From Mixta sp031457955 (GTDB lineage: Bacteria > Pseudomonadota > Gammaproteobacteria > Enterobacterales > Enterobacteriaceae), in contig NZ_JAVDXN010000003.1 in assembly GCF_031457955.1 (NCBI RefSeq), forward strand, positions 186,001-250,000: DNA of 64,000 nucleotides, in the 5' to 3' direction. Position numbers and translations under genes: made by a program. The notes under the pieces are model-generated. The model worked only from the letters and a program-made list of their open reading frames with translations, was not told the DNA's origin and ran no database searches. Shown here piece by piece: positions 52,251 to 60,966 of this stretch; position 1 is the stretch's first letter; each line of letters opens with the position of its first letter.

Positions 52251-53840
52251 TTAGTGCTCGCGTGTTTTGCGGAACACCACGTCAGGATAGCGTTCCTGCG
52301 TCAGGTTCAGGTTAACCATGGTCGGTGCGATATAAGTCAGGTTATCGCCGCCGTCTAACGCCAGGTTAATTTCATTCTTACGCTGGAACTCGTCGAACTT
52401 CTTCACATCGTCGCATTCAACCCAGCGCGCGGTGGAAACGTTAACCGATTCGTAAATCGCTTCTACGTTGTACTCGCTTTTCAGGCGCGCCACCACCACA
52501 TCAAACTGCAGCACGCCGACGGCACCGACAATCAGATCGTTATTGGAGACCGGACGGAACACCTGCACCGCGCCCTCTTCTGACAGCTGCACCAGCCCTT
52601 TTAACAGCTGCTTCTGCTTCAGCGGATCGCGCAGACGAATACGACGGAACAGTTCCGGCGCGAAGTTCGGGATACCGGTGAACTTCATGTTTTCGCCCTG
52701 GGTAAAGGTATCGCCAATCTGGATGGTGCCGTGGTTATGCAGACCGATGATGTCGCCGGGGAAGGCTTCTTCAACGTGCGCACGGTCGCCCGCCATAAAG
52801 GTCAGCGCATCGGAGATCACCACATCTTTACCGGTACGCACCTGACGCAGCTTCATGCCCTTTTCATACTTACCGGAAACAACGCGCATAAAGGCCACGC
52901 GGTCGCGGTGTTTTGGGTCCATGTTGGCCTGAATCTTAAACACAAAACCGGCGAACTTCTCTTCGCTGGCTTCAACGCGGCGCGTATCGCTCTGACGCGG
53001 CATCGGCGCGGGTGCCCAGGAAACCAGGCCATCCAGCATATGATCCACGCCGAAGTTACCCAGTGCGGTTCCAAAGAAGACCGGCGTCATTTCGCCCTGC
53101 AGGAAGGCTTCCTGTTCAAACTCGTGCGAGGCGCCCTGCACCAGCTCCAGCTCATCACGCAGCTGTGCGGCGAGATCGTCACCGACCGCGCTGTCCAGCT
53201 CCGGGTTGTTCAGCCCTTTAATGACGCGCACGTCCTGAATGGTGTGGCCTTTACCGGTCTGATAGAGGTAGGTTTCATCGTTATAGAGATGATAAACGCC
53301 CTTGAACAGCTTACCGCAGCCGATAGGCCAGGTAATCGGCGCACAGGCGATTTTCAGCTCGCTTTCGACTTCATCCAGCAGCTCCATCGGATCGCGGATA
53401 TCACGGTCCAGCTTGTTCATAAAGGTCAGGATCGGCGTATCGCGCAGACGCGTCACTTCCATCAGCTTACGGGTACGATCCTCAACACCTTTCGCCGCGT
53501 CGATCACCATCAGACAGCAGTCAACGGCGGTCAGCGTACGATAGGTATCTTCCGAGAAGTCTTCGTGCCCTGGGGTATCCAGCAGGTTGACCAGGCTATC
53601 GCGATAAGGGAACTGCATCACCGAGGTGGTGATAGAGATCCCGCGCTGCTTCTCCATTTCCATCCAGTCCGACTTGGCGTGCTGGTTAGAGCCGCGGCCT
53701 TTTACCGTACCGGCAGTCTGGATCGCCTGTCCGAACAGCAGGACTTTTTCGGTAATGGTGGTCTTACCGGCATCGGGGTGCGAAATGATAGCGAAGGTAC
53801 GACGACGCGACACTTCTTGCAAAAATGTGGTATTAGACAT
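52251..53840 (-). CDS. prfC: Peptide chain release factor 3
   Basis: RF3 is a translational GTPase that recycles RF1 and RF2 and takes part in post-peptidyl-transfer quality control. The protein has 529 residues (E. coli 529). The G motifs are visible: G1 HPDAGKTT (21-28), G2/G3 region RGISITTS and DTPGHEDFSEDT, and G4 NKLDRD. The ATG at 53840 gives MSNTTFLQEVSRRRTFAIIS; the open frame upstream is not conserved. Confidence 0.98.
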   Translation of the reverse strand: MSNTTFLQEVSRRRTFAIISHPDAGKTTITEKVLLFGQAIQTAGTVKGRGSNQHAKSDWMEMEKQRGISITTSVMQFPYRDSLVNLLDTPGHEDFSEDTYRTLTAVDCCLMVIDAAKGVEDRTRKLMEVTRLRDTPILTFMNKLDRDIRDPMELLDEVESELKIACAPITWPIGCGKLFKGVYHLYNDETYLYQTGKGHTIQDVRVIKGLNNPELDSAVGDDLAAQLRDELELVQGASHEFEQEAFLQGEMTPVFFGTALGNFGVDHMLDGLVSWAPAPMPRQSDTRRVEASEEKFAGFVFKIQANMDPKHRDRVAFMRVVSGKYEKGMKLRQVRTGKDVVISDALTFMAGDRAHVEEAFPGDIIGLHNHGTIQIGDTFTQGENMKFTGIPNFAPELFRRIRLRDPLKQKQLLKGLVQLSEEGAVQVFRPVSNNDLIVGAVGVLQFDVVVARLKSEYNVEAIYESVNVSTARWVECDDVKKFDEFQRKNEINLALDGGDNLTYIAPTMVNLNLTQERYPDVVFRKTREH

Positions 53841-54131
53841 CGGAGTTCTTCTGTTGATGCCGTGACGCGGCGTTATGGCAGGCGTCACAGCCGTTAATTC
53901 ATGGGGCCTGCGACATTGCCAGGCCCGGCACCGGAACCATGCAGCGCGCCGGAAACTTATGCGATATAAGCTGCGGAAACGCGGCAAAAAGACATCGTGG
54001 TCTACATTGGATCCAGCCCCGTGTAACAATGTTGAAAAGTCAGGCAATGAGGCCGCATAGCTTACCTTAAGTACATAAAAAAAGCAGGCCGAAATCGCGC
54101 GTTTTCCGCAGCGGCACGCAAAGCGTTGGGT

Positions 54132-55283
54132 TTATTGCAGCGCATCGCGGTCGGCCTGCAAATTAGAGAGCTGAATCAGCGTCACCAGCCCATTGCTGAT
54201 GCGCGCCGTCAGCAGGTTGTCATCCAGCTGCCAGTTAAGCCAGCTTTCACCGTTGCGTTCATCCGCCTCGCCGGGACCATATTTGCGCTCCAGCTCATCT
54301 ATCGTCATGCCGACATGTACGCCGCGCTGCGTCGCCAGCGTCGGGTTCACCAGCGTGATTTCACTCAGGTAGTTGTCGTCCGGGCTGCGCTGTTTTTGCT
54401 GCCAGTTTTCATTGCTGGCCACCAGCGTTAACGCCTCATAGCGATGCTGAAAATAACGGTACGCGGCCTGCGCGTCTGGCGTTTCCGCATCTGAGGCCAC
54501 CGCGTCTGGCGACGCTGCCTGCGACGGCAGCTGCTCCGGCGGCAGGCTCATCATAATATCCTCATTCCATACCTGCCCCAGCGTCAGGGTGACGCCATTG
54601 ACCTGCACGGAAAAATCCTCTGCGGTCAGCGCAGCAACCGCAGGCTGCTCGGGGTTTTCCAGCGGGTAAAAATCATCGGGTTCGACGCCCGCATCGGTTT
54701 GTAACGTCCCGTCCGCTTTATTTGCCTTCAGAAAAAAGAGGTGCGGCGCGGTTTCCGGGTCGCCGCCGCAGGCAGGATTATTACGGTTTTCACGCACCTC
54801 AATCAGGTCGATTTCCGGGTCGTCACTGTTATCAACAAAACTCATGCTCAGGCAATCGGTGGAAAGCGGCGTGAGCTGATGCTGACGGATCGCCTGCAGT
54901 GCCGCGCTGATGACCTTGTTCTGCCTGACCTCTTCGCTCTCTGCGGGCGCAGCTTGCGCCGCCGCGGCATCGGCATCTGACGCAGGTGCCGTCGGTGCCT
55001 GTGGTTCAGCATCCGCCGCCGCCGCATTGGCATCTGATGCAGGTGCCGTCGATGCCTGTGGTTCAGCATCCGCCGCCGCAACATTGGCAACGGATGAAGG
55101 CGCCGTCGACGCCTGTGGTTCAGCCAGCGCGTGCTCTGTTACCAGGGCGTCAGGCATCGTTGAGAACTGCTCCACGGGCGGCGTCAGCGTCGCGCCATTA
55201 ATATCAGGCAGCTCGGCGGCGACCGCGTAGCTGCCGGTCACCGCTGTAATCATCAGCAGTCGTAGTAAAAAAGAAGGAAACAT
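54132..55283 (-). CDS. Exported protein of unknown function with three 19-residue repeats
   Basis: A 383-residue protein with a signal peptide (MFPSFLLRLLMITAVTGSYA, cleavage likely after AVAA). A low-complexity Ala/Pro/Asp segment follows, with three tandem 19-residue repeats beginning AEPQA(S/P)TAP. The middle region has paired cysteines (DCLSM and PACGG). The C-terminal part contains RGVHVGMTIDELERKYGPGE, which resembles the SmpA/BamE-like fold motif. I start at ATG 55283; a TTG seven codons upstream is in frame. It is alone between prfC and the divergent small gene. The function is unknown. Confidence 0.8.
   Translation of the reverse strand: MFPSFLLRLLMITAVTGSYAVAAELPDINGATLTPPVEQFSTMPDALVTEHALAEPQASTAPSSVANVAAADAEPQASTAPASDANAAAADAEPQAPTAPASDADAAAAQAAPAESEEVRQNKVISAALQAIRQHQLTPLSTDCLSMSFVDNSDDPEIDLIEVRENRNNPACGGDPETAPHLFFLKANKADGTLQTDAGVEPDDFYPLENPEQPAVAALTAEDFSVQVNGVTLTLGQVWNEDIMMSLPPEQLPSQAASPDAVASDAETPDAQAAYRYFQHRYEALTLVASNENWQQKQRSPDDNYLSEITLVNPTLATQRGVHVGMTIDELERKYGPGEADERNGESWLNWQLDDNLLTARISNGLVTLIQLSNLQADRDALQ
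54954..55124 (-). repeat. 57-bp tandem repeat, three copies, inside the exported protein gene
   Basis: Three consecutive 57-bp units encode residues 61-79, 80-98 and 99-117 (numbered from the upstream TTG). Each is AEPQ plus an Ala/Pro/Asp-rich tail. Units differ at a few bases. Whole-codon length means that copy-number changes would keep the frame. Confidence 0.9.
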
Positions 55284-55287
55284 AGCT

Positions 55288-55428
55288 GTGCTCGTCAGAA
55301 TCAAGGCGCAACCCGCGCAGGAAGATCGTTATCTTTATTATCGGCCCGCCTGGAGCCAGCTGGAATTTAACACCGCCCAGCGGGAAAGAGTCAAAGAAGA
55401 TTGGCGCATTCAGCTGCTTTTTCCCTAA
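55288..55428 (+). CDS. Possible small protein, 46 residues
   Basis: A GTG-started frame (55288) preceded by GAAGGAAA (55273-55280) encodes a 46-residue protein rich in Arg, Gln, Tyr and Trp: VLVRIKAQPAQEDRYLYYRP, then a middle with WSQLEF and TAQRERVKED, ending WRIQLLFP. The composition looks like real protein. I do not recognise it. It is divergent from the exported-protein gene, overlapping its 5' edge, and lies 86 bp before the next small gene. Confidence 0.45.
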   Translation: MLVRIKAQPAQEDRYLYYRPAWSQLEFNTAQRERVKEDWRIQLLFP

Positions 55429-55514
55429 GTTGCCTGCCTTTCGCATAGATTCATTGTTCTCAAGTGATGCATCCTCTATCTTGATGCGTGAGTTCACTAC
55501 CAGGAAGGCATGCC

Positions 55515-55820
55515 ATGAACGACAAGAAAATGATTTCCATCGACCAGTTTAATGCCAATGAGCGAACGGTTATTGATGAGACGTTCCGAGGGCTGGTGCA
55601 AAAATATAAGCTGCGTACCGGCAAGGAGCCTGACGCGAAAAAAGAGAAAGAGTTTACCGCCGAAGCCCGGCAAATTGTAATGACGATCAAGCAAAACAAC
55701 GAAAAGGAAAAAGCGCTGGCGGCGAAAAAGCCGGTACGTAAAAAGAAACCGTCCTCGCTGACCGCAAGCGAAGTGGCTGATTTTAACTGGTCAGCAACGA
55801 TAAAACGCGGCAAACGTTAA
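55515..55820 (+). CDS. Small basic protein of unknown function
   Basis: A 101-residue, Lys-rich protein beginning MNDKKMISIDQFNANERTVI, with helical middle sequence and a basic C-terminus (KKPVRKKKPSSLTA ... TIKRGKR). The Shine-Dalgarno GGAAGG is 6 nt before the ATG. Charge and lack of hydrophobic segments suggest a cytoplasmic, perhaps nucleic-acid-associated protein, but no family is recognised. It lies 49 bp upstream of treR, on the same strand. Confidence 0.75.
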   Translation: MNDKKMISIDQFNANERTVIDETFRGLVQKYKLRTGKEPDAKKEKEFTAEARQIVMTIKQNNEKEKALAAKKPVRKKKPSSLTASEVADFNWSATIKRGKR

Positions 55821-55869
55821 GTATTTGTATTAATTATTTATTGTTGTAGTACCGGGAAAAGAAAAGAGT

Positions 55870-56817
55870 ATGCAGAACCGCCTCACTATTAAAGATATTG
55901 CGCGTTTAAGCGGCGTAGGAAAATCGACCGTATCGCGGGTACTGAACAACGAAAGCGGCGTTAGCGAACGCACGCGTGCGCGCGTTGAGGCGGTAATGAA
56001 CCAGCACAGTTTTGCTCCTTCCCGCTCTGCACGCGCCATGCGTGGGCAGAGCGATAAGGTGGTAGCCATCATCGTCACTCGTCTCGACTCCCTGTCAGAG
56101 AACCTTGCCGTGCAGACCATGCTGCCCACCTTTTATGAGCAGGGTTATGACCCGATCATGATGGAGAGTCAGTTTTCCCCGCAGCTGGTGGCAGAACATT
56201 TGGGTATGTTGCAGCGCCGTCATATTGATGGCGTGGTGCTGTTTGGTTTTACCGGCATTAAAGAAGAGGTGCTTGCGCCGTGGCAATCTTCGCTGGTGCT
56301 GCTGGCGCGCGACGCCGCAGGTTTCGCCTCTGTCTGCTACGACGATGAAGGCGCTATTATTACCCTGATGCAGCGCCTGTTCGATCGCGGACATCGTCAT
56401 ATCAGCTATCTTGGCGTTCCCCATAGCGATGTGACCTCCGGCCAGCGCCGCCACGCGGCGTATCTGGCCTTTTGCCAGCAGCATCAGCTCGCTGCGGTGG
56501 CAACGCTGCCTGGACTGAGCATGAAAAAGGGGTATGAGCAGGTCGCCAGCGCGCTGACGCCGCACACTACGGCGCTGGTCTGCGCGTCCGATACGCTGGC
56601 GCTGGGTGCAAGTAAGTACTTACAGGAGCAGCGCATCGAGGGCTTACAGCTGGCGAGCGTTGGCAATACGCCGCTGATCAAGTTTCTGCATCCGGAAATT
56701 ATCAGTGTTGATCCTGGCTATGCTGAATCAGGCCGCCAGGCCGCTAAACAGCTGATAGCGCAGATCAATGGCCGCAGCGAACCACGCCGCATCACGATTC
56801 CCGCCACCCTTTCCTAA
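55870..56817 (+). CDS. treR: Trehalose operon repressor TreR
   Basis: A LacI-family repressor of 315 residues (E. coli length). The helix-turn-helix is TIKDIARLSGVGKSTVSRVLN (residues 6-26). A periplasmic-binding-like core follows, binding trehalose-6-phosphate as inducer. It is directly upstream of treB, with a perfect operator in the gap. Confidence 0.96.
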   Translation: MQNRLTIKDIARLSGVGKSTVSRVLNNESGVSERTRARVEAVMNQHSFAPSRSARAMRGQSDKVVAIIVTRLDSLSENLAVQTMLPTFYEQGYDPIMMESQFSPQLVAEHLGMLQRRHIDGVVLFGFTGIKEEVLAPWQSSLVLLARDAAGFASVCYDDEGAIITLMQRLFDRGHRHISYLGVPHSDVTSGQRRHAAYLAFCQQHQLAAVATLPGLSMKKGYEQVASALTPHTTALVCASDTLALGASKYLQEQRIEGLQLASVGNTPLIKFLHPEIISVDPGYAESGRQAAKQLIAQINGRSEPRRITIPATLS

Positions 56818-56855
56818 TCGCCTTAAGACGAATTATTGTGATCCTCGACCAGTTT

Positions 56856-56869
56856 CGGGAACGTTCCCG
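56856..56869 (+). promoter_or_regulatory. TreR operator upstream of treB
   Basis: CGGGAACGTTCCCG is a perfect 14-bp palindrome 69 bp before the treB start. It has the CG-centred symmetry of LacI-family sites and matches the E. coli TreR operator as I recall it. A TGTGATCC sequence 20 bp upstream could be a weak CRP half-site. Confidence 0.88.
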
Positions 56870-56937
56870 TTTTGTCCGATGCGCTTCAAGAGTAGGCTTG
56901 CGTCCAGTTAATCTTCCTCCACCGGTCATGAGGCTTC

Positions 56938-58359
56938 ATGATGAGCAAAGTAAAACAATCTGATATCGACCAGCTGATCGTGCTGGTTGGCGGACGCGAC
57001 AATATCGCTACCGTCAGCCACTGTATTACCCGTTTACGTTTTGTGTTAAACGATCCCGCGAAAGCCAGCCCAAAAGAGATTGAAAAACTCTCGATGGTAA
57101 AAGGCTGCTTCACCAATGCCGGACAGTTTCAGGTGGTGATTGGCACCGAGGTCGGCGATTACTACCAGGCATTACTGGCTACCACCGGCCACTCCAGGGC
57201 GGATAAAGAGCAGGCGAAAAGAGCGGCGCGCCAGAACATGAAATGGCACGAGCAGCTGATTTCCCATTTCGCTGAGATTTTCTTTCCGTTACTGCCCGCG
57301 TTGATTAGCGGCGGCTTGATTCTCGGCTTTCGCAATGTGATTGGCGATGTGCCGGTAAGCGACGGCAAAACGCTGGCGCAGCTCTATCCGACGCTGCAAA
57401 GCATCTATGATTTCCTGTGGCTGATTGGTGAAGCGATCTTCTTCTATCTGCCAGTGGGTATTTGCTGGTCGGCGGTGCGTAAGATGGGCGGCACCCCGGT
57501 GCTGGGGATCGTGCTTGGCATCACGCTGGTCTCTCCGCAATTAATGAACGCGTACCTGCTGGGCCAGCAGGTGCCGGAAGTGTGGAACTTCGGGCTGTTT
57601 ACCATTGCTAAAGTGGGCTACCAGGCGCAGGTGATACCCGCCTTGCTGGCGGGCGTGGCGCTGGGCTTTATTGAGATGCGTCTGAAACGTCTGGTGCCTG
57701 ATTACCTTTATCTGGTGGTGGTGCCGGTCTGTTCGCTGCTGCTGGCGGTATTTCTCGCCCACGCCTTTATCGGCCCGTTTGGCCGCATGATTGGCGACGG
57801 CGTTGCCTTTGCGGTACGCCACCTGTTAACCGGCACGTTTGCGCCGATTGGCGCGGCGCTGTTCGGCTTCCTCTATGCCCCGCTGGTGATCACCGGTGTA
57901 CATCAGACCACGCTGGCGATTGATATGCAGATGATTCAGAGCCTCGGCGCTACGCCGGTCTGGCCGCTGATTGCGCTGTCAAATATCGCCCAGGCCTCTG
58001 CGGTTACCGGCATTATTATTGTCAGCCGTAAGCATAACGAACGTGAGATTTCGGTTCCGGCGGCGATTTCAGCTTACCTGGGCGTGACAGAACCGGCGAT
58101 GTACGGCATCAACCTGAAATACCGCTTCCCTATGCTGAGCGGCATGATCGGTTCCAGTCTGGCGGCGCTGCTGTGCGGGCTGAACGGCGTGGTAGCGAAC
58201 GGCATTGGCGTCGGCGGGTTACCAGGCATCCTCTCTATCCAGCCATCGTTCTGGCAGGTCTTTTCCATGGCAATGGCGGTCGCGATTATCGTACCGATGG
58301 TGCTGACCACGGTGATTTACCAGCGTAAACATCGTCAGGGCACATTGCAGATTGTCTGA
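56938..58359 (+). CDS. treB: PTS trehalose transporter subunit IIBC
   Basis: It imports and phosphorylates trehalose to trehalose-6-phosphate, using EIIA-Glc. The protein has 473 residues, the E. coli length. The N-terminal EIIB domain has its phosphocysteine in SHCITRLRFVLND. The membrane EIIC domain starts at about 110 (ISHFAEIFFPLLPALISGGL) and includes the GITEPAxxG-like GVTEPAMYGINLKYRFPM. It is followed by treC after a terminator-like hairpin. Confidence 0.97.
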   Translation: MMSKVKQSDIDQLIVLVGGRDNIATVSHCITRLRFVLNDPAKASPKEIEKLSMVKGCFTNAGQFQVVIGTEVGDYYQALLATTGHSRADKEQAKRAARQNMKWHEQLISHFAEIFFPLLPALISGGLILGFRNVIGDVPVSDGKTLAQLYPTLQSIYDFLWLIGEAIFFYLPVGICWSAVRKMGGTPVLGIVLGITLVSPQLMNAYLLGQQVPEVWNFGLFTIAKVGYQAQVIPALLAGVALGFIEMRLKRLVPDYLYLVVVPVCSLLLAVFLAHAFIGPFGRMIGDGVAFAVRHLLTGTFAPIGAALFGFLYAPLVITGVHQTTLAIDMQMIQSLGATPVWPLIALSNIAQASAVTGIIIVSRKHNEREISVPAAISAYLGVTEPAMYGINLKYRFPMLSGMIGSSLAALLCGLNGVVANGIGVGGLPGILSIQPSFWQVFSMAMAVAIIVPMVLTTVIYQRKHRQGTLQIV

Positions 58360-58366
58360 CTTTTTT

Positions 58367-58390
58367 CAGGGCGCGGCTGCGCCCTTTTTT
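58367..58390 (+). terminator. Terminator-like hairpin between treB and treC
   Basis: GGGCGC and GCGCCC form a 6-bp stem around GGCT, followed by six T. It sits in the 50-bp treB-treC gap, so it probably lowers treC relative to treB. Confidence 0.75.
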
Positions 58391-58409
58391 GCATTTGCAG
58401 GAATACACA

Positions 58410-60098
58410 ATGAGTACACTTCCCCACTGGTGGCAAAACGGCGTTATCTATCAAATTTATCCCAAAAGCTTTCAGGACACGACCGGACGCGGCACCGGCG
58501 ATCTGCGCGGCATTATTTCACGTCTTGATTACCTGCAAACGTTAGGGATCGACGCGATCTGGGTGACGCCGTTTTATATCTCTCCACAGGTGGATAACGG
58601 CTACGATGTGGCGAACTATACCGCCATCGATCCCACTTACGGCACGTTAAATGACTTCGATGAGCTGGTGGTGCAGGCGCATGCGCGCGGCATTCGCATC
58701 GTGCTGGATATGGTGTTTAACCATACTTCCACGCAGCACGCCTGGTTCCGTGAGGCGCTGAGTAAAGAGAGCCCGTATCGTGATTTCTACATCTGGCGCG
58801 ACGGCACGCCGCAGACGCTGCCGAACAACTGGCAATCGAAATTCGGCGGCAACGCCTGGCGCTGGCACGCTGAGAGCGGACAATATTATTTGCACCTGTT
58901 TGCGCCTGAGCAGGCGGATCTTAACTGGGAGAACCCGGAGGTGCGCAGCGAGCTGAAAAGAGTCTGTGAGTTCTGGGCCGATCGCGGCGTGGATGGTTTG
59001 CGGCTTGACGTGATTAACCTTATCTCAAAAGATCAGGATTTTCCCAGCGACGCGCATGGCGATGGCCGCCGTTTTTATACCGACGGGCCGCGTATTCATG
59101 AGTATTTGCAGGAGATGAGCCGCGATGTGTTTACCCCGCGCAGCCTGATGACCGTGGGTGAGATGTCATCAACGTCGCTGGCGAACTGCCAACAATACGC
59201 CGCGCTGGATGGGCGCGAGCTGTCGATGACCTTTAACTTTCATCATTTGAAAGTCGACTACCCTGGCGGCGAGAAGTGGACGCTGGCTAAACCTGATTAT
59301 GTTGCGCTGAAGGCGCTGTTCCGTCACTGGCAAAACGGCATGCACAACGTGGCCTGGAACGCGCTGTTCTGGTGTAACCACGATCAGCCGCGCATCGTAT
59401 CGCGTTTCGGTGATGAAGGAGAGTATCGGATTGCGGCGGCCAAGATGCTGGCGATGGTGCTGCACGGTATGCAGGGCACGCCGTATATCTATCAGGGCGA
59501 AGAGATCGGCATGACCAACCCGCACTTCAGCCGCATTACCGATTATCGCGATGTGGAAAGCCACAATATGTTTGCCGCGCTGCGTGCGCAAGGCCGTGAC
59601 GCCGCTGAGCTGCTGACGATTCTGGCAAGCAAGTCGCGTGATAACGCCCGTACGCCGATGCAGTGGGACGCCTCGCCCAACGCTGGCTTTACCCACGGCG
59701 AGCCTTGGATTGGCTTGGGTGATAATGCCGCAGAGATCAATGTCGACGCCGCGCTGAAAGATCCGAATTCGGTTTTTTATACCTATCAGCAGCTGATCGC
59801 ATTACGTAAAAAAATGCCGATATTAACCTGGGGCGATTACGAAGATCTGTTACCCGTCCATCCCGCTTTATGGTGCTATCGTCGCCGGTGGCAAGGTGAA
59901 ACGCTGCTGGTCATCGCGAATTTAAGCCGTGAGTGCCAGTCGTGGCAGCCGCACCATACTGAAGGGGAATGGCAGATGCTGATGAGTAATTATGCTGAAG
60001 CCACTGCCCGTCCTGACGCCATGACGCTGCGTCCGTTCGAGGCGATCTGGTGGCATAGCCGTGGCGCGGATGCGGTTACCCAGCAGTGGATTGCGTAG
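58410..60098 (+). CDS. treC: Trehalose-6-phosphate hydrolase
   Basis: A GH13 enzyme that splits trehalose-6-phosphate to glucose and glucose-6-phosphate. The 562-residue protein begins MSTLPHWWQNGVIYQIYPKS. The catalytic nucleophile Asp is in GVDGLRLDVINLIS, the acid Glu in TVGEMSSTS, and the third Asp in NHDQPRIVSRFGDEG. The ATG at 58410 follows CAGGA; an earlier in-frame ATG lies inside the hairpin T-run. It is the last gene before the Rhs locus. Confidence 0.97.
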   Translation: MSTLPHWWQNGVIYQIYPKSFQDTTGRGTGDLRGIISRLDYLQTLGIDAIWVTPFYISPQVDNGYDVANYTAIDPTYGTLNDFDELVVQAHARGIRIVLDMVFNHTSTQHAWFREALSKESPYRDFYIWRDGTPQTLPNNWQSKFGGNAWRWHAESGQYYLHLFAPEQADLNWENPEVRSELKRVCEFWADRGVDGLRLDVINLISKDQDFPSDAHGDGRRFYTDGPRIHEYLQEMSRDVFTPRSLMTVGEMSSTSLANCQQYAALDGRELSMTFNFHHLKVDYPGGEKWTLAKPDYVALKALFRHWQNGMHNVAWNALFWCNHDQPRIVSRFGDEGEYRIAAAKMLAMVLHGMQGTPYIYQGEEIGMTNPHFSRITDYRDVESHNMFAALRAQGRDAAELLTILASKSRDNARTPMQWDASPNAGFTHGEPWIGLGDNAAEINVDAALKDPNSVFYTYQQLIALRKKMPILTWGDYEDLLPVHPALWCYRRRWQGETLLVIANLSRECQSWQPHHTEGEWQMLMSNYAEATARPDAMTLRPFEAIWWHSRGADAVTQQWIA

Positions 60099-60180
60099 CA
60101 GCTGGGGGATAGCGGGATAAGAATAACGGCAGGGAGGCTGGGTTTGGCGATTTAAGGCAGGCGCTGCTCGCCTCGCCTGC

Positions 60181-60735
60181 CCTATCGGATTCGGCTGCGT
60201 GTAGCGGCCCGTCGCCGGGTCGTAGTACCGGAACAGATTGTAGTGCAGGCCCGAATACTCGCCTCATCCATGAGGCTCGCCCCTTCGGGGCCAGCGCTGA
60301 AGCGCTGTTCAAATCTGCTCCCGGCAGATTTGTCTCTGTCCAGGTACTGCCCCTGAAAACGCAGGTTCTGCGCCACCGCCAGCGGCGTATGGCTCTGCTC
60401 GCGCTGCGTTTCACCCCAGGTGCTAAACGTGCCCTGCCACACCGTGTCGCCCTGCGCGTCTGTCATCCGCTCCGGCAGCCCGTTCAGCTCCGTCTGCTGA
60501 TACCAGTAAACTTCGCTGCCCGCCGCGCTGCTGTCCACCCGCGTCAGCGGCTCCCACGTGCCTTCGCTGTAAACGTACTGCGTCTATCTGCCCGGCGTGC
60601 TGCTGCTCTCTTCGCCCGCCAGCCGCAGCTCGTACCACCGAAACGTGATGATTTCCGGGGCCGCGCGGTCGTGACGGTACAGCAGCTTGTACGTGCGGCG
60701 GCCCAGCAGATCGTAGCGGTATTCCGCCCGCCGGT
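60181..60735 (-). pseudogene. Degenerate Rhs core fragment
   Basis: This segment is clearly homologous to the intact Rhs core at 63470-63965, from EYRYDLLGRRTYKLLYRHDR to the GRYTQ segment. A nonsense codon, TAG at 60586-60584 where the intact copy has AAG (PGRK to PGR-stop), breaks it. A 79-bp insertion at 60254-60332 shifts the frame. It has no C-terminal tip and lies 83 bp from treC. It is a dead remnant of an Rhs gene or displaced tip. Confidence 0.9.
60254..60332. repeat. 79-bp insertion made of four consecutive hairpins
   Basis: Against the intact Rhs copy, 79 bp replace 2 bp between GGCCCG and TCTCTGTCCAGG. On the minus strand the insert reads as four palindromes in a row: CAAATCTGC/GCAGATTTG, CAGCGCT/AGCGCTG, GCCCC/GGGGC and GCCTCAT/ATGAGGC. 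Together they fill nearly the whole insertion. I suspect a dispersed palindromic element of enterobacteria. No second copy is in this window. Confidence 0.8.
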
Positions 60736-60966
60736 ATTTTGCGAAAATAATTAATTATGCGAATTTACTCTTAACAGAAGCTTTAGAAACCCAGCGACAA
60801 GAAACTACCAGTTCTTTATATAACAGCACAGCTCAATTTTTTACTGAAAAATAAATCTATGAGATTACACTAATTGTTTAAGTTGAGCCAATGAACATTC
60901 AGCATTAATTCCCCCCAGAAAATAAAACCACAAGAATATACGTATATACCCTTCAGAAGAAACATC

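Noticed and set aside
52731..53897. 388-codon open frame antisense to prfC
   Set aside because: Shadow of a conserved gene; His/Arg-rich translation typical of complement frames.
54060..54131. Imperfect hairpin with T-run after the exported-protein gene
   Set aside because: A seven-T run is present on the minus strand, but pairing before it is broken by several mismatches.
60389..60754. Plus-strand frame across the Rhs remnant
   Set aside because: Antisense to Rhs core sequence, whose high GC content opens shadow frames; a similar frame appears opposite the intact core.
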